NCBI GenBank assembly: GCA_950295325.1
Contig: OX485805.1
Location: 16,045,501-16,109,500 of the forward strand
From: Polytrichum commune
Taxonomy: Eukaryota; Streptophyta; Polytrichopsida; Polytrichales; Polytrichaceae
Reading direction: 5' to 3'
DNA: 64,000 bases
Made by a program: the position numbers and the translations under genes. Below the pieces are notes generated by a model. It ran no database searches. It was not told the origin of the DNA and saw only the letters and a program-made list of their open reading frames with translations. Shown piece by piece: positions 11,424 to 21,864 of this stretch; position 1 is the first letter of the stretch, and every line of letters starts with the position of its first letter.

Positions 11424-11555
11424 GCAAGCCACAAGGTTTAAACCCTTAACCCTAAACCTCAACCTTAAACCCTCGTGTTGGACCCAGCTTTGAATACTTT
11501 GATAAGGCTGTCCGCACATTATCCAGGTGAATTTCTTACAAGCAGCCTTTATCCT
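11424..11555. repeat. 132-bp direct repeat, copy 1
   Basis: The block starting GCAAGCCACAAGGTTTAAAC and ending in CCTTTATCCT recurs at 12631-12762 with few differences. It includes a (T)TAACCCTAAACC telomere-like stretch on the plus strand. Copies lie 1207 bp apart in the same orientation and could be the ends of a small element or a dispersed repeat. Confidence 0.85.
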
Positions 11556-12630
11556 CAGCGAACACCTCGCATTTTTCAGATTCTAAGTCACAGTGATTGA
11601 CCATGAAGATAACCTCTAGTTATTAAGTTCACATCACACGACTTTCAAGACACTGTGCTGGCAAATTCCACAACTTGATGTAGGGGAAAATCAAGGATCT
11701 CACAGGATTGAATTGATGGATTTGCGAGGAACAACTTTCTGACTGGACCCATATTTTGAACAAAATCTGCCCCACTCAGATTGTGTTTATATAAAAAAAA
11801 TTACTAGATTCATCAATCTTTAACCGATTTTTCTCCTGGACTTGAATAGAGACAGAACAAATCAGACAAAGAGTTTCAAACTCTAAGGATAAATGTACAT
11901 TTGTGAGATTGATTCTTCCATTTACATCCTCATAAAAATGTTCTACAATGACACTCGTACAGTGTGAGGCGAATGAGCTGCCACCTTGGTAATGCCGGAT
12001 ATTACCGTCCAAGGAAAAATTCAGCTACTGGATCAACTAATGGATACTCTTCAACTCTCACAACGAGTTGCACCTATCAATGTAGGTGGTGACTATCTGT
12101 TGATACATGGATGCCACATCCTTTGAAAAGAGTAAAGCCAATGCCATAATAACATTTCTGTGTTGTAAGCTTAAACTAAAAATAAGCTCAAGCGTCAATT
12201 CTGGGCATGTTGCTCATCTATGTCTTTGTGCGGCTTCCTTGTGCCTATCCAATCACCTGAAATTGCTCGAATCTTTGCTATCCACGATGGCTGGGGCTGG
12301 GCACCCTCCCCCGCCTTTGTTTCATTGCTGGGACTCTCCCCACCATCTTTAGAGGTAAGTTTCTTTTTATTTACTTCCTGCAATGAAATTAACCAGCACT
12401 CATTCAGTCAAGTTAGAAAAAACTCCTAGGCCAATTTCAAAAGTGTCCTGCTGACAAAGGAGAGAATGCACATTAATACACGTGCGTCAAATTATCTCTC
12501 ATAAAACTAAAGTGGAACTCTTGCCCCCCTTCCCTCAGCATGTCGTGTGACGATTTGAAACAATCAAATTATTGTTCCTGATATGTGTCCCACTCCTGAA
12601 CCTTACAATATTACGTGTGAGAAGATCAAT
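11556..12630. other. Sequence between the two 132-bp direct repeats
   Basis: No gene can be supported. A GAGGTAAGT plant-like 5' splice consensus occurs near 12351 at the end of a short frame, but no gene family is recognisable. If the direct repeats are ends of a mobile element, this is its body. Confidence 0.3.
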
Positions 12631-12762
12631 GCAAGCCACGAGGTTTAAATCCTTAACCCTAAACCTCAACCTTAAACCCTCGTGTTGGACCCAACTTTGA
12701 ATACTTTGATAAGGCTGTCCGCATATTATCCAGGTGAATTTCTTACAAGCATCCTTTATCCT
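12631..12762. repeat. 132-bp direct repeat, copy 2
   Basis: Near-identical to 11424-11555 and in the same orientation. It is followed by different sequence (TACAAGCAGCTTAAGC), so the repeat boundary on this side is sharp at about 12762. Confidence 0.85.
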
Positions 12763-13337
12763 TACAAGCAGCTTAAGCTTAATGTACTAGCACAATTTGT
12801 GAAACTAGTGACTGCAATTAAATCAAGTGATTGTAGCTATGATGGTCAGAAGTGCATCTGTGTTTATTCTAATCTGGCGCAATGTGAAGCTCGTGCTGAT
12901 TTTGGACCTGGTTGTGTGCTGTATAGTGTTTGCTATTTGGCTGGGTATCTGTAGGGGCTTCAACTGTGTAAAAAGTTAACATTGTGTTGGCTTGTGAAGC
13001 ACACAAATTATTCTGTGCTATTGTCAAATTTTGTGAATGTTCTAGGTTTCTAAATCAGTCTATGTGATATATCTTGTCCGTAGCTGATTTTGAACATTGA
13101 ACTTCACATGATAGACCTTGAAGGCGACTTATTTTGTGAGGAGGATTTTATTGTGGGCTTCAGTGGTGCGGGCTTTGGTAGTGGTGTGGCATCAAGACCA
13201 TCAACAAATGGACGTGGTGTGGCATGAAGAATTTTGCAACATGAGGCTGGGAGTTCGAGGCGCGCTCAATTGCCTTAGGTACAAGCCAATTTCGCAACTT
13301 GCGACGAGTTCGGGCAAGCACCATTGGTGAGCTCCGA

Positions 13338-13663
13338 AGCATTTTTTGATAATGATTTTCAAGGTGTTGGTGGAAATAGGGGGGATCAGAGTTTAGGCCC
13401 ATAGAGGTAGTAGAACCGGGGGTCAAGGCCGGGGTCGTGGAGCAGCTGCTGCAAAACCCACAAAAGGGAAGAATTTTGTGCCGGACGAGGAACGGCAGCT
13501 TGCTAAAAGCGTTTTAGCAATTTCACAGGATCCAATTGTAAGCAATCAGCAAAAAAACAGTGCATTCTGGGAGAGGATTTACGAACATTACGAAAACTTT
13601 AATCCGGTGTCGGGTAAAGAAGTTTTTGCTTTGGAAAAATACTGGATTTCTTGCTGCAATTAG
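13338..13663 (+). pseudogene. Myb/SANT-like N-terminal half of a NAM-associated (PIF/Harbinger ORF1-type) protein
   Basis: The plus strand encodes a GRGRG-rich linker, then FVPDEERQLAKSVLAISQDP, IVSNQQ and FWERIYEHY. This is the SANT-like helix set of plant proteins that also carry a NAM-associated C-terminal domain and that are encoded as the second ORF of PIF/Harbinger transposons (DNA-binding partner of the transposase). Typical relatives read SQDPIVGNxQK followed by FW-RI. The upstream frame (from about 13338) needs a frameshift near 13400 to join. The frame degrades after FALEKYW near 13645 and stops. The matching second half of such a protein lies at 15550-16470 on the same strand, so the two are probably one gene broken by 1.9 kb of inserted DNA. 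Non-functional. Confidence 0.65.
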
Positions 13664-14231
13664 TTTTGGCTTAAGACATTGGAGACTAGAAAATGCACGA
13701 AGTATTCATCCTCAAAACCCCTACAAACGTTTCTATGCTCTGTTGAAGTTGGTCGACACCTTTTATTCTCGAATCTGATTGGCAGCTCATTACCCTTTCA
13801 CCTTGAAAGCCATAATTCTCTCTTCAACACTCTAAATCAAGAAGTATAAAGTTTCATAGAGAGATGACACAATATCACTTCACTTGCTCGAGTTTCATAA
13901 ACAAAAACACTATACACGATTTCTACAAGTCTTTGAAGTCATGGTCTTCTAAATTTTATTGCAACAAACATTGTTCCCCTGTACACCTCACAAAAATCGC
14001 ATACAAATCCAAATATAGTGTGTTTATCTCATTTTGGAACCACACCGACAATACGTATCAACTTCCAAAATTTCCATAGAAAAAACTTCCAAATATACCC
14101 ACATTTTTTTCCTTCTCCCCACACTATTCCCCCCAAAACTCAACAACCCTCCCTTGAAGAGAGAGGGATCCGATCCCTTAGCCTCCTCCCAAAGTCAATA
14201 CTAGTCCATGTCTATGTTATATGGGCTTCAA
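13664..14231. other. Inserted or unrelated DNA between the two halves of the SANT/NAM-associated pseudogene
   Basis: No gene motif. The plus strand is C- and A-rich with short frames only. Together with 14232-15549 it separates the two pseudogene halves. Confidence 0.35.
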
Positions 14232-14395
14232 CTTAGTCATTGGCTAATCTCCATTAGCTTACTCATCCTTATATATCCCTTAGCTTAGTCATCTAACCCT
14301 TATCTTAGCTTACTCATCCTTATCTATCCCTTAGGTTAGTCATCTAACCCTTGTCTTAGCTTATTCATCTATTCCTAATCTTAGCTTACTCATCA
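14232..14395. repeat. 51-bp minisatellite, about three copies
   Basis: The phrase TTAGCTTACTCATCCTTAT, then TAGCTTAGTCATCTAACCC, recurs with anchors at 14256, 14307 and 14358 (period 51). The last unit is shortened. Confidence 0.8.
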
Positions 14396-14634
14396 AAATT
14401 TGAACCGAAATGGTAAACTATCTTTATTTTTTAATTTTTTTTACCAAACTTCAAACACACAAGATGAAGTTTATAAATATTAAAACTAAACGTATAATAT
14501 CAATATATGTCTAAAAGATGTTGAACATAATTCTAAGAGGAATTTTACTCCAACTGCAAAAACTTGAAGATGCGTCGAAGAATAAGTGCAACGTAGTCTG
14601 CACGATCAGCCTTAGTCAATAGATTAACTGGACC

Positions 14635-15003
14635 TTATAGGCAACGTTGATGGCCGCAACTTCCTTTCACATGCTTAAGACAACAAAAATATTGATCGTC
14701 ATTTAAGCCTTCAAAAATTCCTCTAAATGTCACATCCCGAGTGCCAGGTTTAACATACCCAGCCTGCAACAAAATCACCAATGTACGAGCATCTTGTTGA
14801 AGGTTTTTATACCACCGCTGCTCCACACAAGGTTGCTTCAACAGTCGAGAAGGCCCACCTTCTTCTTGTGGACGCTCATGTAGTGGTGAAGGACTAAGTG
14901 GGAGAAGAGTACGAATCGGCAGTTGAGATAAAGAAAAGTCCAGCTCAAGTTCTGGTTGAAGTTCTTCATTTTGAGACTTAGGCAAAACTCTCCAATTCGA
15001 CAT
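14635..15003 (-). CDS. Unrecognised 122-codon ORF
   Basis: I do not recognise this frame. It starts at an ATG with an Asn/Glu/Leu-rich region (residues 1-45), then a Pro/Ser/Glu stretch, then a more ordered-looking part (about 70-110: LQQDARTLVILLQAGYVKPG and a following TFRGIFEGL segment) and ends in a Cys/His-containing tail (CCLKHVKGSCGHQRC). It has balanced composition for a random frame in AT-rich DNA. It lies inside the DNA that separates the two halves of the SANT/NAM-associated pseudogene, so it is probably a transposon-borne or captured exon. No start context, promoter or partner exon can be shown. Confidence 0.25.
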   Translation of the reverse strand: MSNWRVLPKSQNEELQPELELDFSLSQLPIRTLLPLSPSPLHERPQEEGGPSRLLKQPCVEQRWYKNLQQDARTLVILLQAGYVKPGTRDVTFRGIFEGLNDDQYFCCLKHVKGSCGHQRCL

Positions 15004-15223
15004 GTTAAAAAAAAATCCAAATTAACCACATCAAACTGGTGAAGCTCTGAAATGGTCATTATTCTTGTAACCTAAATACTTTCTAGTAGGAAGGCGTCAT
15101 TCTGAAGCTTCCCCAAAAGATATGATTATTTCTTCGACTCAAAATCCACTCAAATAAATAAAAAATAAAAAACGTATAAGCAATAGATAGGAATATAAAT
15201 CCCTTCAGCATGTTCTGATAAAC

Positions 15224-15540
15224 ACCAAGCCGCGGAAGCCCAACTGGTAAAGTGCTTCAAGCGCCATAGCACTGGTCGGGGTTCGAAACCCTCTGGACCC
15301 GTATGAGCAGGCGAATGGCCACGTGACTTGGCACTGCTGGTGAAAACTAGGCAGGTAACTACTAGTTGGCGCCACCTACTCCTTGAGCATATGACTCTAA
15401 ATTTCGTGGTTCTAACCACGGTTCTTTCTCTTCTTCCCTCATTCCTCTGATCTCCCCTCTCTCTTTTGTCTATACCTTTATTTTTCTTTGTTTTAAACCT
15501 TACTCTCAAAACATTTCACACTATATTTACTTATTAAACC
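15224..15540 (+). mobile_element. tRNA-derived SINE
   Basis: Box A-like AGCCCAACTGGTAAAGTG at 15236-15253 and box B GGTTCGAAACC at 15280-15290 sit about 35-40 bp apart, as in a tRNA-type RNA polymerase III promoter. The sequence between them cannot fold into a full tRNA cloverleaf and no acceptor-stem pairing closes around it, so this is a SINE head rather than a tRNA gene. A tRNA-unrelated body follows (GGCACTGCTGG...GGCGCC) and runs into T-rich sequence (TTTATTTTTCTTTG near 15480) that can end pol III transcripts. Ends and target duplication were not resolved, so the limits are approximate. Confidence 0.75.
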
Positions 15541-15549
15541 ATTTTTTAC

Positions 15550-16470
15550 ACGACACCCGTAGTTCATCGGGGTGCGCGGTCTTTAGAGTAAAAGTGGGGC
15601 GTCATTAAGCACGATGCCCTCAAGTTTATGGAATGCTATCAACAAATTAAACGGTTGAATAAATCGGGAGTAGGTGAAGTTGATATCATTTGCATGGCCA
15701 AAGAGTTGTACCGCACAAAAAAAACAAAAAATGGTAAGTTCACATACAAACATTGTTGGTCAATTGTTAAAAATTATCCGCGGTGGACTGATGGTGTGAC
15801 GACCACGAGGCAGTTAATTCATTTGAAAAGGAAATCCGTGTCTTCAGAGCATGAGTCCCAAGCGGGCACCACTGAATCCGTGGGTGTTGTAGACTCTCCA
15901 CTCAAGCCCAACGTGTCATTGAGGGACTGACCCATGGAGACAAAGGCGGCGAAGGAGGTACAACGATCAAACAAGATTTTTAAAATGCGGCGAACCATCA
16001 AGCCATAGTCACAGCGACAATCGATGATGCCCAAATTCGTAAGGTGAGTGTTTTCAAGGATCAAAACATGATTCTACTAATGCAAACCATCAACTCTTTG
16101 GCAACACTGACCGCCCATGAATATTTCCGTCTACGTTAAGATGAAGAATTAGAAAAACTTCGCAAGCGTCTTGTGGAGAAGACAGAACGAGAAAGGCGAG
16201 AACTTCGAAGACGGTGAGGCAAGGAAGAGGATGGAGCCTGCTAGAGAAAGAGAGGTTGCGGAGGCCGAAGCCCGTGAAGACATGGAAACGATGCGGCAAA
16301 TGCGGAATGGCCGAAGCCCGTGAAGACATAGAAACGATGCGGCAAATGCGGAGTGTGAGCAACCACATTGATGGACGACAAAACTTCGATGCGGAGCTCG
16401 AGCAATTTAAGAGTGATCATGAACAACATGAAGGTGATTTTGAAGGTGCGCATTTCACTTAATTGAATAT
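15550..16470 (+). pseudogene. NAM-associated C-terminal half of a PIF/Harbinger ORF1-type protein
   Basis: Reading across stops and frameshifts gives the ordered hallmarks of the NAM-associated family: RSLE-stop-KWGVIKHDALKF (15575-15630), GKFTYKHCWSIVKNYPRW (about 15740-15790), then PMETKAAKEVQRS (15932-15970, usually RPxGxKAAK), a helical INSLATLTAHEYFRLR segment and a charged coiled coil, LEKLRKRLVEKTERERRELR (16150-16215). The last part contains a tandem echo (GAAGCCCGTGAAGACAT occurs twice, near 16266 and 16314). Interruptions include TAA near 15590, TGA near 15928, a frameshift near 15980, TAA near 16138 and TGA near 16214. Related proteins bind DNA and help PIF/Harbinger transposases. 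No DDE_4 transposase was seen next to it. Confidence 0.8.
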
Positions 16471-19060
16471 TTGTAAATTATTATTTTGCGCATTTTGCAC
16501 ATGGTTGGGAGCTATTTTTTGTACAGTTTTGTGAAGCTTGAACTTTGAGAATTGTTTTTCGCTTGGAATTATTTTATTTTTTCATTTTTTTGTGCGTTGG
16601 CTTAGGCAAGCTTTTGTTTACATATTTAAAAAATTCATAAAATTTGGAAATTTGGAAATTTGGAAAATTTTAATATTTTGTGATTCAAATTAATCAGGAA
16701 TTGAGAGTTAGGATGTATTGGGATAGTATGGCATTGGTTTCATATTTATTGGCTTTTACATACATGTGATGTTCACCATGACTTCCCGGTGTCGAGTTTG
16801 TTTGTTGATACTCTGAAGGTTGTGGCCTCTCAAGCTCGTATTTTTTCGCGCCCAATTTATGGAGATGAAATGGGGCACGATATTTCATACCGTAATGGTG
16901 TAGACTACGATGGAATAAAATATGTGTCTTTGAATGAGCCCACTGCATGAAATGTTATTGACAAGATAATAGTACGCATAACTTGGAGGTAGAGGAAGAG
17001 GTGGACATCGCTTGATACTAAACGGAAACCGATATTACCATTGATTATGTAAGTGTTTCAAATACATATTATGCCATATGAGTGACACCTTTTAGTGCCC
17101 ACAAATGTTCTATCAAATCACCCCTTAGTTCAAAATGAGTGTCGCGATTCTGTACCTCTTTTGTGGTTTCTATCAATTGTTCAAAAGACAGCCCACGGCG
17201 TAATGGTACCGCATCTTCTCTCAATTCCAAAATGATGTCTTCAAGTCCTTATATGTCCGCTTCGTCTTCGATTATTATGATCTTGTTACAAAATTTGATT
17301 ATGACATGGGGTGTGCGGACCTTAGATATTATGATCAAGAAGCATAGTAAGGGTTATACGAATATGTGAGCTCTAAATCCCCACCCGGATTACGACGCCT
17401 AAGGGTGGGGTTCTAGGGCTGACACATAGGTCTAGGGGTGGAACGAACATACACTTCATTCACGTCGGTCCCTACGGAAATCAAAGTTTCTTCTCTCTCT
17501 CACTACATATCAACACCAGTATTATTGATATAATACTGCAATGAAATTTGCCTGCAGAAGCACTTGATGAGAGGTAAATCCAGAAGTTCGACAAAAGTAT
17601 GTAAATATAAAGTTCAAAAACAGACAGGACCTTTTGAAGAATCATAGTTATTTCCAATCCTATAATTGGCGTGGGACTGAGTTCAAATTTTGATCTATCT
17701 CTGAGCACTTGACAGAAGGAATTAGACGTCAGGGTCTGAACCGATGTATATGAGGTATGCATGCATAAAGTCCAGGAAAAATGGTAGTTGCAACTCTGAT
17801 TTTATGCAAGCAATATCGAGAGAGCTTCTGGGGCTCTGCGTCGATCACTCCATTCAAACGGCCAGTTGCTCGGAGTGGCTTGCATTTGTGCTGAGTGGCG
17901 AGTCGGGGTGGTCTCCGGTGGATCAAATCTGTTCAAAGCACCTTCATGTGGAGACATGCTCATTAACAGGAGCTCATCATAATTTATACTAGAACTGATT
18001 ACGTGAGAGGATGATCAACAGCTATGAGGATTAGAAGTGTTAGTAAGGGACCACATTCCTACTCAAAACAACAAAGTTGATTCATAAGAGGAACCTGTGC
18101 CACAGAGGAAGAAATGTTAACTTATCTTTTAACCTTCTCAGAGGCAAAGGTGTTGCAAGCAAGCAATACAACACATAATTTCAGATGTCAAATTTGCAAG
18201 ATTGTGAATGAACTCCCACAAGAAGCAATATATCTGCTTCGACATATCGCTTCGCAGAGGAGTAACAGGTGCTATTGCATGATTGCTTCACAGAAATCTG
18301 CGCAAATTCAATCCAATATTGTAAGAATTTCCTACAACGCTCTCGCAAATTGATCAGGTATGTTGATTAAGGTAGTTTTTCATAAATTGTGTAATCATCG
18401 AGGCAAAGGAACAAGGAAATTTATTGAAGGTTGCATGATCACCATTGCTTCATGAATTTTGTTTGGAATCTCTTTCTTCAATCCCTAAGCTATGTGCTTG
18501 TCGATAATAGTTTATGTGGATTGTGGTTGTGGAAGTAGAAGTGTTTCCTACCTTCGAGAAATTCAAGGCTACATGCTTAAGAGTCATGACTTTTGGCAAA
18601 AAAAATTCAACCTTAATTCAATATGTTACAAATTTGTTAAATTGACCCACAAACTTAAAGAGATCGTATCCATTGTGAAAGAGGTAGTAATTCGTAATGC
18701 TTGTAATAGTCGAGAAAAATATTTAAGAGTTTCATTGAAAATTGAAGGTTGCTTGCTTACTCAGTTGTATCATGAATTATGTTCAAGTTTCAAGGTATTC
18801 TTAATGTGCTCAATTGTTATTGTGCATAATTCTAGGATGCAGTACTTGCAGTATTTTTGTTATAGTGATCCAACTTGAGGAAATTTAAATGGCAAGCGAC
18901 AAAATAAGTAATGTGTAAAGGCATGTTGTTGGTGATGATGACTTTGCCCTCCTTATTACTTGAAGTTTTTGTGATTATGTACTTAGTGTTGGTGATGTGC
19001 GTGTATGTCTATGGATTTGTCCTTCGACAAACATTTTGGGATATTAAACTCCAAGGAGTA
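16471..19060. other. No supported feature
   Basis: AT-rich sequence with many overlapping short frames on both strands and no family motif. A TTTGGAAATTTGGAAATTTGG triplet-phased run lies near 16640. Frames of about 80-128 codons (17744-17992, 18492-18878) lack recognisable domains. Confidence 0.35.
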
Positions 19061-19088
19061 GGACAATAATTTTGGGACGGAGGGAGTA
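19060..19088 (-). mobile_element. Stowaway-type MITE terminus
   Basis: TTTTGGGACGGAGGGAGTA at 19070-19088 is the reverse complement of the classic Stowaway end (CTCCCTCCGTCCCAAAA) abutting its TA target dinucleotide. Stowaway MITEs are non-autonomous Tc1/mariner elements. The opposite end (CTCCCTCCGT) was not found in the preceding few hundred bases, so this is a truncated copy of unknown length extending leftwards. Confidence 0.7.
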
Positions 19089-19649
19089 TACCAAGAAGGT
19101 GTGTTGGTGATGTGTCTATCTATGGATTATTCTTTCTTAAAATATTTAGCAAGGGGTGCGCTATATTAATAAAACACCCACATAAGTAGTCTTGAATAAA
19201 GGACACCATGGAAAGAATGCCCAATTTGAACAACATTTGCTACTGCTTTACTCGTTTGACCAAAAACACTATGGATTTATTATACCGGAGCACCTTTTTG
19301 GTCCACTTTACCATGCTTGCACCCATGTACTTTACTAAAATTGGACAAAATTCGATAAGTTTGTACATCAATATCTAGTCAAGTATTGATGGAAATAAAC
19401 ATGAGTTTCAAACTTATATTTTATTGAATATAAAATTCTATTCTATTTTAATTATATTTGAACAATTTTGGGGACTTGAATGAAAAATAACCATTGCGTG
19501 GAGTGGAGTCATCAACAGGATTCAGTCAACAAAAAAGTTTGGATTTTAAAAATTGCTTAATTTTGGTTTTGGGGTGTAGAACCTCAAATAACCAAACCCC
19601 AATCGCGCCAATGTAGATCCTACACACACACGTCCATAAAGACTCACAC

Positions 19650-20048
19650 AGTAACTCCACCACTATACTAAATATGATATTTAGTGTCACCAATTCTAAT
19701 TGTCTTGCTCAATACTAATTGTAAACTGCAGTTTAGTGTCACCAACACTAAATGCTAACCCAACATTATTTGTCATTCCTTGTAAATTTTTCAGGGGATT
19801 ATTGATTTACAGTGTTGCAATCACTGTCACTCACCAAACGATTTTTCCATCCAAATTCAATCATCCATGACAACATTTCATCACAAGTTGCTGACAAGAG
19901 AAGGCAGGGTTTTGGCCAATCAATGAACTCATCCATCATCCATGACAATATTTGTTCACTTATTCATAGGAAAAGTCATCATCCAAAAAGTTACCATAGT
20001 GACATTGAATACCACATGACACTAAATATCATATTTAGTGTAGTTACT
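19650..20048. mobile_element. About 0.4-kb MITE with palindromic ends
   Basis: The left end AGTAACTCCACCACTATACT and the right end, read in reverse complement, AGTAACTACACTAAATATG agree over about 35 bp. Both contain the palindrome ACTAAATATGATATTTAGT (19667-19685 on the left). Further TTTAGTGTCACCAACACTAAAT copies lie inside. A diverged relative with the same ACACTAAAT/ATTTAGTGT words is at about 29745-30000. No coding capacity. The target duplication is not clear, so the superfamily is open. Confidence 0.65.
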
Positions 20049-20772
20049 CGCAACCAAACAACACATCTAGACTTCCATGTTTTTATTCCAAGAAACCCCT
20101 CTATTTAAATGGTTACAATTTGTGGCAACATACCATCAAGTTTCTACATCAATGTTGATTTTAAGCATCCAACCTTTCTACGCCTTTGTTGATGATACAA
20201 AAGACCCCCTCCCCTCCCTAGGCTCATCAATCACAAAGTTTGACCTTGTCTTTAGTATCATTGCTCAGATAAAGTGTCATGCTTCGTTTGGGATCAAATT
20301 GGTTGAACTCAACCTTACAACCAAGAATCATATCCATTGATTCCCTTCACCTTCTCTATTGTTATTGTATTCTCCCCTTCCTATGGCCCATATATAATGT
20401 GGGTGTAAGGTGCACCGATCACCTTGCCTTTGCGTTGCACCTTTCATCAAAACCACATGGCGCCAACTAAAATCCCCGCATTAGCAATTATAGCTTGAGA
20501 TTCTTGCCGATTTTCTAAAGCGAGTACACCGGAGATAGAAAGGGAAACTAGGATTCAATATGAATATAGCAGAGGATCTAAAATATAACTACACACTCAC
20601 ACAATCTTGTAAAGAGATAGGAGCGTTCGGTGAAACCGGTGAACCACACATTGCATTAATTCGAGTCCATGCAACACCTCACCGATTTCACGAGCATGCC
20701 CTCGTACAGATTACGATCCTCCAATGCCCTACATTGTGTGAATCGATTCAAAGACAACCAACACTAAGCCCC
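20049..20772. other. Downstream flank of the lectin gene
   Basis: On the minus strand this is where an L-type lectin receptor kinase would have its kinase domain. Translation shows no glycine-rich loop, HRD or DFG motif. Otherwise no feature. Confidence 0.5.
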
Positions 20773-21864
20773 TCACGCAAATGCGCATAGTTGGAGTGAA
20801 TCTTTCTCTTTTTCTTTTGTTTCTGTTACCGTTCTTTTCTTGAGGAGACACACAAGACCCATAAGAACAACCATGGTGGACGCCCCCGCCAGTCCCATGA
20901 CTCCCACAATCAACGCAACTTGACGAGATCTGATCGTATTCTCATCATCCGATACCAACAAACTACTTTGGAAGCTCCATGACTTGATCTCATGCACCTC
21001 ACCGAACAAACCCACCGAGCCGCTGAACCCGACATACATGTCATTGTAAAAGACATCACTTAGGTCGAGGTTTAGCATTGTTAGGAGAGGATCTGAAGGT
21101 TTTTTTATGCCGACAATGCTCGACCCGTTCGCAAGATGAATTTCCAGCTTCTGCTTAGTGGCATCGTAGTCGATCCACGATGTGAAGTCCTGGCCCGTGT
21201 CGAAGTAGTTGCAATCAACGATTTCATTTAGACTAGTATTGGCGCACAAATTATAAGTTTGCATCGAGTTCATGCTATTTATGTTCACACCGATGTGGTT
21301 GTTACTCGGGTCCTCAAACTCGGGGTTCAACCACGTGTCGAATTCCACCGCAAACATATGGTTGCTCCGTCTCCCACTCATGGTCTTGTTCAAGAGGCAC
21401 ATGGAAGCGCCCGCACTTCCACTATAGGTCTTATTATTGACAAACATGAATGCAAATCCTGCAGAATTCCTACCTGTGATTGAGAACGTGAAGGAAGTGC
21501 TAAACGAAGCCACCGATGAGCTTGAAGAAGAAGATCGAAGCGGAATGCTATCTCCATAGACAACCCTCCCGCAATTGTGTTGTTGGGCTCCATGGCCACT
21601 TTGTAAGGCATGGCTATTCAGCAACACTGATGTGAAGTACGAGCTCATAGACGCGTCACCGATTCGTAGCAGGTTGTCACCGGATGCGAAGGGCTCAAAG
21701 GAAAAACTTGCCTTCTGGACATTACTAGAACACATGATGGAAGGTGTCATGGTCGTGAGCTGAAGAAAATGAAGCCACATCCACATTGCTGGAAACTTCA
21801 AATGAAGATGCCGATGATTTGAAACCCCCAGTGAACCTCCATAATTCACTGCCTTATAAACCAT
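20773..21864 (-). CDS. L-type (legume-lectin) receptor-like membrane protein lacking a kinase
   Basis: Intact single-exon frame of 363 codons. A hydrophobic signal-like stretch starts at Met27 (codon at 21786), which is probably the real start: residues 27-48 end in MCSSN before the mature SFSFEPF. Residues about 53-300 form a legume-lectin beta-sandwich with metal-site signature AVEFDTW (E174, D176) and DPSNNHIGVN (D185, H190), then SWIDYDA (229-235), YVGFSGSVG (277-285) and SWSF (296-299). A transmembrane helix spans about 315-341, followed by a basic stop-transfer LKKR and about 20 cytosolic residues. In L-type lectin receptor kinases a Ser/Thr kinase would follow; here the frame stops and no kinase motif is visible downstream (below 20773). 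It is either a kinase-less lectin receptor-like protein or a 3'-truncated gene. Expected site: plasma membrane, carbohydrate or ligand recognition outside. Cys-containing CANTSLNEIVDC loop is unusual. Confidence 0.85.
   Translation of the reverse strand: MVYKAVNYGGSLGVSNHRHLHLKFPAMWMWLHFLQLTTMTPSIMCSSNVQKASFSFEPFASGDNLLRIGDASMSSYFTSVLLNSHALQSGHGAQQHNCGRVVYGDSIPLRSSSSSSSVASFSTSFTFSITGRNSAGFAFMFVNNKTYSGSAGASMCLLNKTMSGRRSNHMFAVEFDTWLNPEFEDPSNNHIGVNINSMNSMQTYNLCANTSLNEIVDCNYFDTGQDFTSWIDYDATKQKLEIHLANGSSIVGIKKPSDPLLTMLNLDLSDVFYNDMYVGFSGSVGLFGEVHEIKSWSFQSSLLVSDDENTIRSRQVALIVGVMGLAGASTMVVLMGLVCLLKKRTVTETKEKEKDSLQLCAFA

Noticed and set aside
12220-12429. Possible exon ending at a GAGGTAAGT splice consensus
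   Set aside because: One short splice-like match with no family similarity and no partner exon.
15229-15300. tRNA gene
   Set aside because: Box A and B are present but the cloverleaf, acceptor stem and a sensible anticodon arm are not; it fits a SINE head.
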